21,208 bases of DNA, taken from NCBI GenBank assembly GCA_004000155.1, contig RCSS01000136.1, forward strand, positions 1-21,208, read 5' to 3'. The position numbers and the translations under genes are program-made. The notes below the pieces were generated by a model. It ran no database searches. It had not been told where the DNA came from and worked only from the letters and a program-made list of their open reading frames with translations. The DNA is from Tubulinosema ratisbonensis. Taxonomy: Eukaryota; Microsporidia; Tubulinosematidae. This document shows, in pieces, positions 8,525 through 16,505 of this stretch. How positions within the stretch are numbered: position 1 is the first letter of the stretch; the number at the start of each line of letters is the position of its first letter.

Positions 8525-10549
8525 TTATTCACTGATCAGATATAAATTATTATTTACAAATAAATATATTTTATCTTCTAAAACACATATTTTAAATCCT
8601 TCTTCTTCTTTAAATATTGATAAGTTGTCTTCTTTTAGTAAAGCGTATTCTTTTTTACCAACTATAATTAAACATTTGTCAGTAAAATTATATTCATCAG
8701 CTGTAAATTGCCAGGAAAAAAGATGTTTTTCCTCTATTAAATTTCCATTTCTATTAGTTTTAATACAAAAGGTTTCATAACAAATTATTATCCTGTTAAT
8801 TTCACATTGCCAAATAAATTTGGGTCTTTTTTCTGAAACACAGTTTAGGTAATAAGGTAATAAATTGTCAAAAGGATCTAAAAAATCGAGTATAAGCAAA
8901 GTAAATGCATTTATAATCTTAATCTCATTTGATACTGTTACAATCATATCATCTATTCCTATAACCTGATCAATTTTGGAACCAGAATAAGCCTTTCTAA
9001 CAAAAGAAAATATGATCTGATTTTCTTTTATATCAAAATTATAAATTAATAATTCGGAATAAAGCTCTGTCATATTATTTATTATTACTAAAAATTTGAG
9101 ATCTCTTATTTGATATACGTAAAAATTTGATATATTTTCTTGTAACATTACTGGATTTAAAAAGATAGTAGAACTATTAAAAGAGGATATAAAAACCTTT
9201 CTTTGTGATTGAAATATAAACAAAGAGTCTTTATATAAATAAATCATCTTATCAGCTTGACAATAAAAAATAATTACTGAGTGTTTTTCTTCTTTTTTAA
9301 AAATTTTATTTTCTCCTGAAAAAATAAAATTATTTGTGAAAGAGGACTCAGGTGGCAAGAATGGTAGATTTATAGTATTCTTACTATATGATTGTTTCTT
9401 AAAAAGAGAGCTAAACAATGAAGTTTCATTTTCGGGACGATAAAATAATCCTGCAACATTTATTTCTGATCTAAATCTATCATTTATTTCGGATTTTAAA
9501 TTTCTTATCTCTGTGATAACATCACAAAATAAATCCACCTTATAATTCAAACTTATTTTTTTATAATTTTCTTTTTCTATCTGTTTAATTTTGTAAAAAG
9601 AATCTGACGCCACTGATTCTATTAAATCAAACCAAGTTTTACATATCCTTAAAGTATCGAATTCTAAGAAAGTTCTTCTATCTCTTTCGATTTCTATTGA
9701 AATAATCTCAGTTCTTTTTATAAAATTCGATGAAAGAAATGTTATTACATCTATCAAATAAAGATAATCAATATTGTTTTTAAAAACCATTTTACAAATA
9801 AGAATAATATTATCAAATAAAATTATTTTTACTTTAAGTTTTCTTTTGTCCTCTTCGTAATAAATTTTAGCATTACCTTCTTTATAAATTTTCCTGTTTT
9901 TATGAATTAATTCTAAACAAATATTGTTTCTGCTTTCTAGCACTAAAAATGCATTGATTTCAAATATTCTTACATAATTTTTTGATAATTTATAAATCTC
10001 ATCTATTTTGAAGTTAGTTGCTTCGAATTTAGTAAGTAAATCCGCAACGTGATTTTTCTTAGATTCATTTTTCTCTTTAGAAAATATTTTCTTAAAAAGT
10101 AATTCATACCTCATTAACTTTTGAATAGGTCTTAGTATAAAATGTGTGTATGTTAAGTTTAAAGCTTTCTCTCTTTCTAAAAATACTTGTAAAGTTCTGA
10201 AAAATTCATAATTTTTGACTACCTCTACTTTGATAAAATATTCAATCATAGGAATGTTATGAACGTACTTTTCATAGACAGAAAAATGATTAAACTTACT
10301 TAAAAATACCTGCGCGAAATCTCTTGTTGTATTATTTTCATCATTAAATATTTCATTGTTAATTCTTTTGTGTAAATCGTATATCTCATCTAAATTATAG
10401 AAAATTTTAGAGCAAAGTCTTTCTTTTTCGCTTGGTAATATGAATGGTGAGTGTGTAATCATCAACTTGAATTTCTCGTTCCATAAAAATAGGTCATGTA
10501 AATAAGTTTTTTCAGATTCTAAAAATTCTTCATAAATGTTCTCAACCAT
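8525..10549 (-). CDS. Rho guanine nucleotide exchange factor, Rom1/Rom2-like (DH-PH-CNH)
   Basis: A 674-residue protein predicted to load GTP on Rho1-type GTPases at the plasma membrane, controlling actin polarity and wall synthesis in fungal relatives. Domains in order: Dbl homology about 3-185 (NIYEEFLESEKTYLHDL is the CR1 helix; FILRPIQKLMRYELLFKKI at 137-155 is the CR3 helix, matching L.PiqRi.rYpLLL); a PH-like region about 215-315 (KVKIILFDNIILICK strands, then RRTFLEFDTL and the C-terminal helix CKTWFDLIESV); and a C-terminal citron homology (CNH) region about 420-674 with propeller-like strands and IIICYETFCIKTNRNGN, the usual CNH 'CY..F...vN..G' element. It is about half the length of yeast Rom2, lacking the long N-terminus and DEP domain. 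The ATG begins four residues before the DH helix. A GGGG run lies 29 nt upstream on the coding strand. Confident at family level; orthology to Rom1/2 is inferred from domain order. Confidence 0.88.
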   Translation of the reverse strand: MVENIYEEFLESEKTYLHDLFLWNEKFKLMITHSPFILPSEKERLCSKIFYNLDEIYDLHKRINNEIFNDENNTTRDFAQVFLSKFNHFSVYEKYVHNIPMIEYFIKVEVVKNYEFFRTLQVFLEREKALNLTYTHFILRPIQKLMRYELLFKKIFSKEKNESKKNHVADLLTKFEATNFKIDEIYKLSKNYVRIFEINAFLVLESRNNICLELIHKNRKIYKEGNAKIYYEEDKRKLKVKIILFDNIILICKMVFKNNIDYLYLIDVITFLSSNFIKRTEIISIEIERDRRTFLEFDTLRICKTWFDLIESVASDSFYKIKQIEKENYKKISLNYKVDLFCDVITEIRNLKSEINDRFRSEINVAGLFYRPENETSLFSSLFKKQSYSKNTINLPFLPPESSFTNNFIFSGENKIFKKEEKHSVIIFYCQADKMIYLYKDSLFIFQSQRKVFISSFNSSTIFLNPVMLQENISNFYVYQIRDLKFLVIINNMTELYSELLIYNFDIKENQIIFSFVRKAYSGSKIDQVIGIDDMIVTVSNEIKIINAFTLLILDFLDPFDNLLPYYLNCVSEKRPKFIWQCEINRIIICYETFCIKTNRNGNLIEEKHLFSWQFTADEYNFTDKCLIIVGKKEYALLKEDNLSIFKEEEGFKICVLEDKIYLFVNNNLYLISE

Positions 10550-10577
10550 TTATAAAAATAGAAATTTGTCTTAAATT

Positions 10578-10594
10578 ACCCCTTAAAAAATTTT
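10578..10594 (-). promoter_or_regulatory. AAATTT/GGGG-type upstream motif of the Rho exchange-factor gene
   Basis: On the plus strand this reads ACCCCTTAAAAAATTTT. On the coding (minus) strand it is an AAATTT-containing tract followed by AAGGGGT, with the GGGG 29 nt before the ATG at 10549. AAATTT-like and GGG/CCC-like signals are described upstream of microsporidian genes. The identical 17-mer occurs once more at 20614-20630. Functional assignment is inference. Confidence 0.4.
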
Positions 10595-10928
10595 GTTATT
10601 TTTTAAAAAGAAGTTTTTCGTTCAAATTATAGAATAAAATTTTTAATTTGTAAGCAATCATAAAATATTTTGAATTTAATTTGTTATAAAAATGTTACGA
10701 TTAACGATTAAGGTTTATGTCGTCAAATAATAATCATTTTTGTTATTTAAATTATATAATAAATTAAAAAAATAAAACGTTAGCTCATATTTTAGTTTTA
10801 AATAGTAAAACAAATTAAAAAAGTAATTTTTTAGGGATTTAAAAAAAATCTTTAATTTCTCAAACTTGAGTTTACCTATAAAGAATAAAATTTTATACGA
10901 AAAAGACTACAGCAAATTGTAAGATCTT

Positions 10929-11055
10929 GGTATGTTTTTGCATTGTGCAGATGGAAGTAGCCGCGTTTTCAGAAGGTTTTAAAAAATGCACCAGTTCCTT
11001 TCAGAGACTGAGATGTCACGTACTTACTTTTTGTAAGTTTCATTTTGTTAAATGA
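10929..11055 (+). other. GC-richer island with a 34-codon frame
   Basis: A stretch with clearly higher GC than its surroundings, densest between about 10940 and 11035. It contains an ATG at 10951 opening a 34-codon frame (MEVAAFSEGFKKCTSSFQRL then RCHV...) ending TGA at 11053-11055. The peptide is less Lys/Asn/Ile-rich than random AT-driven frames and has three Cys, but I know no family it fits. Just before the ATG, GTATGT...GCAG resembles splice sites but spans only about 21 nt. It could be an exon, a tiny gene, a structured RNA or a decayed transposon part. Confidence 0.3.
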
Positions 11056-11822
11056 ATGATTTTTATACTTGTAAATTTATTTCATTCTTTTATCTTCGCC
11101 ATAAAAAATATAGCAGTAAAAATATTTTTTATTTAGCATTTAAAACTATTATTATACATTATTCCAACAAATATATTAATATTTTATTTTTTTATAGTCT
11201 TTTTAAATAATTAGACATTAATAACAAAACGATTTCTATATTTGTAAATACTTTTTCGTTTGTAAATTTAAATCAACTTATTGTTTTATAAGAATAAAAT
11301 TTTAATTTTAAAATCTAAATTCAAACATTTTAGAATAATTATTATGTAAGAAATCTTTATTAAATTTCTAAAAATGTTAAGTATTAAAAGAAATATTCAA
11401 TAGCTCTGCTTTTCATAAACCCAGCTATCAATTAATAGACATTTCTTCAGAAATTCATATGATTTTTTCTTAATAGATGATTATTTCTCCGATTAGCAAG
11501 TGAATACGTTTGTTTTGCTTTTTTTGACAAACTAAATTTTAAATAATATACGAACACAAAAAACATAATGCGTCTATAATAACTAAACCCTTACACATTT
11601 GGATCTAAATATACCATAAATTTTTATTGTAGAGGTTTTCACAATAAACTTTTTTTCATGCTCTAATATGTAATTAAAATTTTGTTTTCATCATCAAAGC
11701 TTTTATCATCATCATCTTTAAAAATATCTTATATCATCGAAAACTGTATACTATTTTCTTATTCTTTAATACGTTTACTTTCAATTATACGCATCATTGT
11801 AGAATCTATTGGAGATTATAAA

Positions 11823-11944
11823 AGGGGTTTTGTGGCTTAGAGATAAGAAATCCATACAAAGATCTTTTGCCATACCTTCTATATAAGATATTAGTACCTG
11901 ATTATAAGTTACTTATAGTAAACTATGTTTCTACATATCTGGGT
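11823..11944 (-). repeat. Dispersed ~120 bp hairpin repeat, copy C (inverted)
   Basis: Reverse complement of copies A and B. On the minus strand the blocks TATGTAGAAACATA (starting 11936), CAGGTA, TATATAGAAGGTAT (11886-11873) and TTTGTATGGA occur in the same order and spacing, ending in an AAAACCCCTTT-like tail. The first inner arm AGAAACATA is intact, but its partner has decayed to TAAGTAACT (three changes), so the hairpin is weaker than in A and B. It lies in intergenic DNA with no recognisable transposase nearby. Confidence 0.8.
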
Positions 11945-12216
11945 CTTTTTAATTTACACAAAGAAAAAGCTGAAGTTAGTGCATTTTCAATATTTTTTCT
12001 AATCGTATATTAAATAATTAGGATTCGATTGAACAATTTCTGCGCATAGAAAAAAACTTTTTTAAATACATTTTAATTTTCGCTTTTCAATAAAAAATAT
12101 AAACTGAAAACGAGAATCCCTTAAATATTTATGGATTATTAAAATTTGAAAAAATATTAAGTAATGACTTTAATGTATCATTTAGATTAAAACTCTTATA
12201 CCATTAAAGAATTATG
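11945..12216. other. Intergenic, nothing recognised
   Basis: Short AT-rich spacer between repeat copy C and a possible minus-strand gene relic. I see no feature in it. Confidence 0.5.
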
Positions 12217-12524
12217 CTATAAATTCAAAATAAAAATTTTAATTCTATTTTTATCTTCAAACCCAATATCTTTCCAAAAAAAGGTTTCTCTATGCATCAT
12301 ATTTATGAGAAACAGTATATTATCAACGTTTTTACATTCTAAATTTAAAGTTGTTTTTTTATTGTTCTCGTCATAGATGAAATTATATGAAATAAAATGA
12401 ACTCATTATATTTAAAGTATTTCGTATTCTAGTTTAATTTTAATTTATTTTTTTTGTAGTCAGTGCCCTTTCTTGTAATTTCAAATTCGTCACAAGTTTT
12501 TTGGGTTAAAAGCCATTTTTTCAT
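12217..12524 (-). pseudogene. Possible decayed coding sequence, family unknown
   Basis: On the minus strand two protein-like frames lie end to end but in different phases. The first is from an ATG at 12524 (MKKWLLTQKTCDEFEITRKG...) with a TAG at 12429-12431 and further open sequence after it. The second is open from 12402 to a TAG at 12217-12219 (contains LINMMHRETFFWKDIGFED). A third frame upstream to about 12590 is also open. The residue mix (Trp, His, Asp, Gly) is richer than expected from AT-driven noise, which suggests an old gene broken by frameshifts. No motif identifies it, and chance open frames remain possible. Confidence 0.22.
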
Positions 12525-13018
12525 GATTATAAGATTTAATAGAGATCACTTTATGTCTTTTGATTAATAATGTGGTTTTTACATTTTCTCTCTATTCATA
12601 TCCATTTTATATTGTCTATAATTTCTTTTTCCATGTTCTAAATAAAATCATCTTGTATCAGAATATCTTTATTTCTTTGACATTTAATTTAAAAAGCATA
12701 TTTATTTTCAAAAATTTGTGTATGTATTTAAAAAAGCTCATATCCAAGTAGAAAATCTATTGATTTAAGTTTAATTTTAAAAATAGTAAATATTTTATAA
12801 ATCTCTTTTCTATTGGTTACTTAGGGTGAAAATTTTTAAATTTTCTTAAAATCTACCCAAGTTGCTTGTGTGTTATAAAGTGTCAAATTTATGAAACCCA
12901 TGATAATTTAATAAAAATTATAATTAGTTTAGTTTAAATTAAATATTTTTTATGTCTATTAAACAACTAACTTGTTCTCTATCTAAATTTTTAAGTCATT
13001 TAAATAATTTTAATTAAA
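12525..13018. other. Intergenic, no gene seen
   Basis: AT-rich spacer before the 3' end of the minus-strand membrane-protein gene. A 63-codon plus-strand frame at 12560-12751 lacks a true ATG start and has only Phe/Ile/Leu/Tyr-rich composition, so I do not annotate it. Confidence 0.5.
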
Positions 13019-13858
13019 TCACGAGAAATTATAAAAAATTCCATTTGGTTGACTAAAAAAAGACCCTTTTGGTTCTATTAAATTCAAAAAAGATTCAAAC
13101 ACCAGCCTATGTAATATTAAAAATCCAAAAAATAAAGTGTTCGAATTAAAAATCCATTCACGTTTGATTACCTCAATTTCATTTTTAGCACATCTTCCTA
13201 GACTCTCCAAACTAAATTCATGATTAAACATACTTAATTCCCAAGCAATACCTGATACAGCAACTAAAAATCCCATCACATTAAAAAAATGATACTCAGT
13301 TGTTATTACCGAAGCAAGCATTAATTCACCAAAAGGTATAAATAGTTTTTTATATGAGTTTTTAATTTTTTTTCGAAAAAAATATAAAAAATAAATGCAT
13401 AATGATACCCAAACACCTAAAAAGCAGCTAAAAAAGTTTAGAAGCATAAAAAGATTATTTTGCGAAGCTATCTTTTCTAGAATTTTTAGCTGGTTATAAA
13501 ACAAAAAGAAAAAAAAGTTTTTCATAAAAAATAAATGGTTGATCAAGAGGATACCCATAAAAATTTTTTCGGCTTTTACCCAAAAATTATGTTTCGGATA
13601 CGACCCTTGGAAAGGAATAGCATCAATGATTCCTTTTTGAATACTAATAAAAAAAACTATTGAAGTAACTAATAAAACTATGGGAAAGTAAGACACATTC
13701 ACTAATTCACATATATTCAAACCTATAAAAAAGGAATATAAGATAATCCATAATAAAACACAAAATATAAGCATGGTTATTTCCCAATTACTGATTTTTA
13801 CTTCGGTTTCTTGATCTTTTTTTCTAGTATTTGATTTCTCTTCTGAGTTGTTTGCCAT
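13019..13858 (-). CDS. Orphan multi-spanning membrane protein
   Basis: A 279-residue protein of unknown function. A hydrophilic, charged N-terminus (MANNSEEKSNTRKKDQETE, residues 1-24) precedes about six or seven membrane segments, roughly at 27-48, 56-75, 97-121, 137-162, 172-190, 191-211 and 240-262. Conserved-looking features that are not composition-driven include GIIDAIPFQGSYPKHNFW between segments 2 and 3, EYHFFNVMGF in segments 5-6, and an acidic/basic loop GRCAKNEIEVIKREW (221-235). I recognise no family. The start is supported by a CCC motif on the coding strand 9 nt before the ATG (13868-13870). No signal peptide is apparent; the first membrane segment would act as a signal anchor. 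It shows no clear similarity by eye to the other orphan membrane protein at 2782-3609. Confidence 0.78.
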   Translation of the reverse strand: MANNSEEKSNTRKKDQETEVKISNWEITMLIFCVLLWIILYSFFIGLNICELVNVSYFPIVLLVTSIVFFISIQKGIIDAIPFQGSYPKHNFWVKAEKIFMGILLINHLFFMKNFFFFLFYNQLKILEKIASQNNLFMLLNFFSCFLGVWVSLCIYFLYFFRKKIKNSYKKLFIPFGELMLASVITTEYHFFNVMGFLVAVSGIAWELSMFNHEFSLESLGRCAKNEIEVIKREWIFNSNTLFFGFLILHRLVFESFLNLIEPKGSFFSQPNGIFYNFS

Positions 13859-14485
13859 CTTAATTAGGGTATTATTTTATTTATTAATTTTTAATTATTT
13901 TTTTTGGAGATCTCATCTTCAAACAACCTAGCTAATTAAAAAACATTCTTAGATTTTACATAATTTATTTATTTTTCATAAGCTTATTGTGTCAAAAAAT
14001 GTGGCTTTAAATCGAATATTAGTTAAATTTTAAAGTAAAAAATTTTATAAAAAAATTTCAATAAAAATAAATTACATTATTTTTGTAAATTGCTCTTTAA
14101 TTTAATTTGTTATAAAAAATATTGAATGGTTTTGCTTTTGTGGAATTAATATGGTTATGTTTTAATATTAATTTCTTTTTGATAGTTAAATTTTTAATTT
14201 ATTTTTTTGTGCAAACTGTTAAATTTAACAAATATTTTTATATTTTCTATTTAGTTATTAAATAGAAATTACTTCGTTAATTTGCAGATAAAAGTTAAAA
14301 GGTAATATTAATTATTCATAAATGTTTCATTTAAAAAAAGATGTTTAACAAATTATTAGATAAATAACCTTAAAACAGAAAAATAATTTATTTAAGAAAA
14401 TAAAAAATTCGTTTTTTACACTTGTTAATATTATTTGTGTTAGTAATCCAGACATGGAGCTTAGATGTATATTTTTACTTTTTAG
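13859..14485. other. Intergenic upstream of the orphan membrane protein
   Basis: Apart from the CCC motif next to the start, this is AT-rich DNA without open frames, RNA genes or repeats that I can support. A slightly less AT-rich spot lies near 14447-14466. Confidence 0.5.
13868..13870 (-). promoter_or_regulatory. CCC-type start-proximal motif
   Basis: On the minus strand ATACCCTAATT ends nine bases before the ATG at 13858. Position and composition resemble the motifs before the genes at 2782 and 16506. A regulatory role is inferred from the described microsporidian CCC-like signals. Confidence 0.45.
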
Positions 14486-14716
14486 TTATTTACTAGTGAT
14501 GTTTAGCTTGAGAATTTGGCCACTATAGAGGTAGTGTAGGTATAGTAACCTACCTCTTGCTCCTTCTGGTGACTCTTTAAGGTGGTCACTAGAATCTTTA
14601 TTGTTAAAGTTATTTTTAAAATTATTTAGAAAACCCATATTTATTTTATTTCTGTATTTAAGTTTTAATTTCCCTCCAAAAAGAGAAATAAAATAATACT
14701 CTATTTTAGTGTTCAA
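14486..14716 (-). other. Doubtful 76-codon open frame over a structured island
   Basis: A minus-strand frame starting MNTKIEYYFISLFGGKLKLK and ending KLNITSK. The first half is ordinary AT-driven composition; the second half (SSDHLKESPEGARGRLLYLH) covers the GC-richer hairpin island at 14493-14592. I know no family with this sequence. The frame could be a small gene, the tail of a decayed one, or a by-product of an RNA or fold-back element. There is no CCC or GGG motif before its ATG. Confidence 0.2.
14493..14592. other. GC-richer island with nested inverted repeats
   Basis: A 100-bp stretch bounded by CTAGTGA (14493-14499) and its exact complement TCACTAG (14586-14592). Inside, AGAGGTAG (14527-14534) and CTACCTCT (14550-14557) form an 8-bp hairpin, and TGGCCAC can alternatively pair with GTGGTCA in the right arm with one G-U. 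GC content is well above the flanks. This is compatible with a small fold-back mobile element or a structured RNA on either strand. No tRNA, 5S or snRNA signature was found. Confidence 0.4.
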
Positions 14717-15770
14717 TAATCATCTAATTTCTCGTCATTTTGTTCTTAAATCTCTAAAAGCATCTTTTATCGATAAAATAACGTTCACTAATAATTCTTT
14801 TTTTATTAAAGAGTTTCTATATACATAAAACCTTTTTAGCATGGCAATACTCCACAATTATGACATCCTCATAAATATACTTCATCTCTCATAATGTCCA
14901 CATTGGATTTTATCAAATTTATATATTTCACCTCATAGTGATATATGGTATTGTATTGCTTTAAGTGTGAGAATCAATAAAAGTCTTTTATTTCCATTAA
15001 GCTAAGTCTTTTGTCCTTTTCTCTTTTCTGGAATATCAATTTATTCATTAAAATTTCGTAATAAATGTAAATTTCTCTTTTGTAAAGCCTGTTCAGATTT
15101 GAATTCTATTTTGTCTAAAAAATGCTTTGTTATAATACATAGTGGCGCGATAAGGGTCAGAGGATATGAATTTCTAAAAAAAAGATAATGAAAAATAATT
15201 AATTTAAATAACCCCACTTTCATGTAAGGTTTTAATTTAGCAAGCATACATCCAAAAAACTACATCAATAGATTCATCAATATTAGCTTTACATTGAAAT
15301 AAAATCAATTAAATAGTAGAATTCGTTATAATACAGCATATTTTCGTCGTTTTATCGTGTAATCTCTTCAAGATACGTCTCTATTTTCTTCAAATCTCAA
15401 AATTATGTTTATTAAATTTATATTTAAAATATTAAATTTATAATTGAGTTATCAAAAAATACGTGAGTTATTAAAAAATAAATTAAATATTTAAAAAATA
15501 ACTAAAATTATTAAAAAAATAACTATAATTATTAAATTAATAAATAATTTATTAAATTTATAAATTAATTATAAAATTAAAAAGTCGGACTTTAAGTAAT
15601 ATCTCCACTTAATTTTTAAATATTTATTACTATAAACCCCAGTATCTAACCCCAAAAGAAAATATGTCGAAATGAAATATTTAAGCTTTTATAAGTAAAT
15701 TCACATATATTTTGATTATAAAGCCAAGATCTAGTTTTAATAAATAAATCAAAAATATTAAAAACATTTA
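14717..15770. other. Mostly non-coding region with fragmentary minus-strand frames
   Basis: Contains a 68-codon minus-strand frame at 15041-15247 (starts MLAKLKPYMKVGLFK) and further short frames between 14717 and 15040, including a CHNCG stretch, in shifting phases. Together they might be a decayed gene, but no family motif is recognisable and chance is a fair alternative. An AT-only block follows at 15400-15586. Confidence 0.3.
15400..15586. repeat. AT-only low-complexity block with imperfect tandem units
   Basis: Almost pure A/T sequence made of diverged units of about 18-21 nt around TTATTAAAAAATAA (for example near 15476, 15508 and 15528). It is not a precise tandem array. Likely slippage-derived low-complexity DNA downstream of the Iws1 gene. 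Confidence 0.55.
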
Positions 15771-16406
15771 TTATAATTCTTCTTTTTTCTCTCCTGCCAC
15801 AATAATTCTACTCCATTTTTGTACAAGAAAATTAGCTACTTTTTTTACCTCGGTTGACTCATTTGGATTTAAAGAATAAAAGTAAATAATCTTACCAATC
15901 TCACTGTTTCTTAAATCTTGTAAACTAATCTTCATATTCAATAATANTTGTAACAAAGTTTTTCTTATCAAAATATTAGGAAGAGATTTGTCTGGCAAGG
16001 GCTCTAACCACATTTTAATAACTGATAAAATATCACTTTCAATCAAAGATGGTTGTAACTTTTTATTTAAGCATGTTTTATACATTAAATCAAGGTTAGA
16101 GAGTTTATTTGTGGCAGCTTTGTTTGTTTTATTATTTTCATTGTCAGATAAAACTATGTCTCGCATTCTTGCAACAAAATCTTGTGATTTTAAATGTTCA
16201 TCCAATTTGTGTTTTTGTGAATTGACTTTACGACTATTACCTGTCTCTTCTTTAGTTTTTCTTTTTTTAATTTTCTTTTCTTGACCAGTGGATTGGTTTG
16301 CTCTGTCTAACTCATTTTTCATTTCTTGTAAAAGAGTGTCTTGTTTCTTTTGGTGCATAAGTTTAGTTCTGTCTATTTTCATTTCATCTTCTGAATCTGA
16401 ATGCAT
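15771..16406 (-). CDS. IWS1: Transcription elongation factor Iws1/Spn1
   Basis: A 211-residue nuclear protein. Iws1/Spn1 binds Spt6 and RNA polymerase II elongation complexes and acts in chromatin-linked transcription elongation. Residues 1-100 are charged and probably disordered (acidic start MHSDSEDEMK, then a KKIKKRKTK basic patch). Residues about 105-203 form the TFIIS N-terminal (LW-type) core: DILSVIKMWLEPLPDKSLPN (125-144), which is the family signature, then IRKTLLQ, SLQDLRNSEIGKIIYFYSLN and a final helix VANFLVQKWSRIIV. It is about half the length of yeast Iws1, with the core kept and the N-terminal tail shortened. Base N at 15947 leaves residue 154 ambiguous (codon NTA: Leu, Ile or Val; Leu is usual). 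The next gene, Rad50, is divergent 99 bp away. An in-frame ATG 7 codons downstream is a possible alternative start. Confidence 0.92.
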   Translation of the reverse strand: MHSDSEDEMKIDRTKLMHQKKQDTLLQEMKNELDRANQSTGQEKKIKKRKTKEETGNSRKVNSQKHKLDEHLKSQDFVARMRDIVLSDNENNKTNKAATNKLSNLDLMYKTCLNKKLQPSLIESDILSVIKMWLEPLPDKSLPNILIRKTLLQXLLNMKISLQDLRNSEIGKIIYFYSLNPNESTEVKKVANFLVQKWSRIIVAGEKKEEL

Positions 16407-16505
16407 GAATTTTTTTAATATTTTATTAAATAATAAAAAAATAAAAATTTAACTGTCATTATACAAAATTTTGTTAAAAATTTGTAAAATTCTACCCCTG
16501 GAAAA
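16407..16505. promoter_or_regulatory. Shared divergent promoter region, IWS1/RAD50
   Basis: Only 99 bp separate the two start codons, so both promoters must lie here or extend into the genes. On the Rad50 side AAAATTTTG and AAATTT blocks are followed by CTACCCCTGG, with the CCCC (16495-16498) 7 nt before the ATG, matching described microsporidian AAATTT and CCC signals. No equivalent C or G run is seen close to the Iws1 start. Confidence 0.5.

Larger units (their letters stand above)
10550..11822. other. Intergenic with one GC-richer island
   Basis: AT-rich non-coding DNA upstream of the Rho exchange-factor gene. It contains a GGGG-type motif (10579-10582), the island at about 10929-11055, and a short (ATC)n stretch near 11690-11722. 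No other coding or RNA signal was recognised. Confidence 0.5.

Noticed and set aside
10929..11040. U4 or other spliceosomal RNA
   Set aside because: Only a short resemblance to the U4 5' end; the GAGG...CCGAGG K-turn stem-loop is not present.
11690..11722. (ATC)n microsatellite
   Set aside because: Only a few interrupted units; below what would be called a meaningful tandem repeat.
12560..12751. 63-codon plus-strand frame
   Set aside because: Its start is not an ATG and the peptide is simple Phe/Tyr/Ile/Leu-rich AT-driven sequence.
15041..15247. 68-codon minus-strand frame as a gene
   Set aside because: No family, no start motif, surrounded by short frames in other phases; mentioned only as part of a possibly decayed region.
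15988..16284. 98-codon plus-strand frame
   Set aside because: Shadow of Iws1 on the opposite strand.
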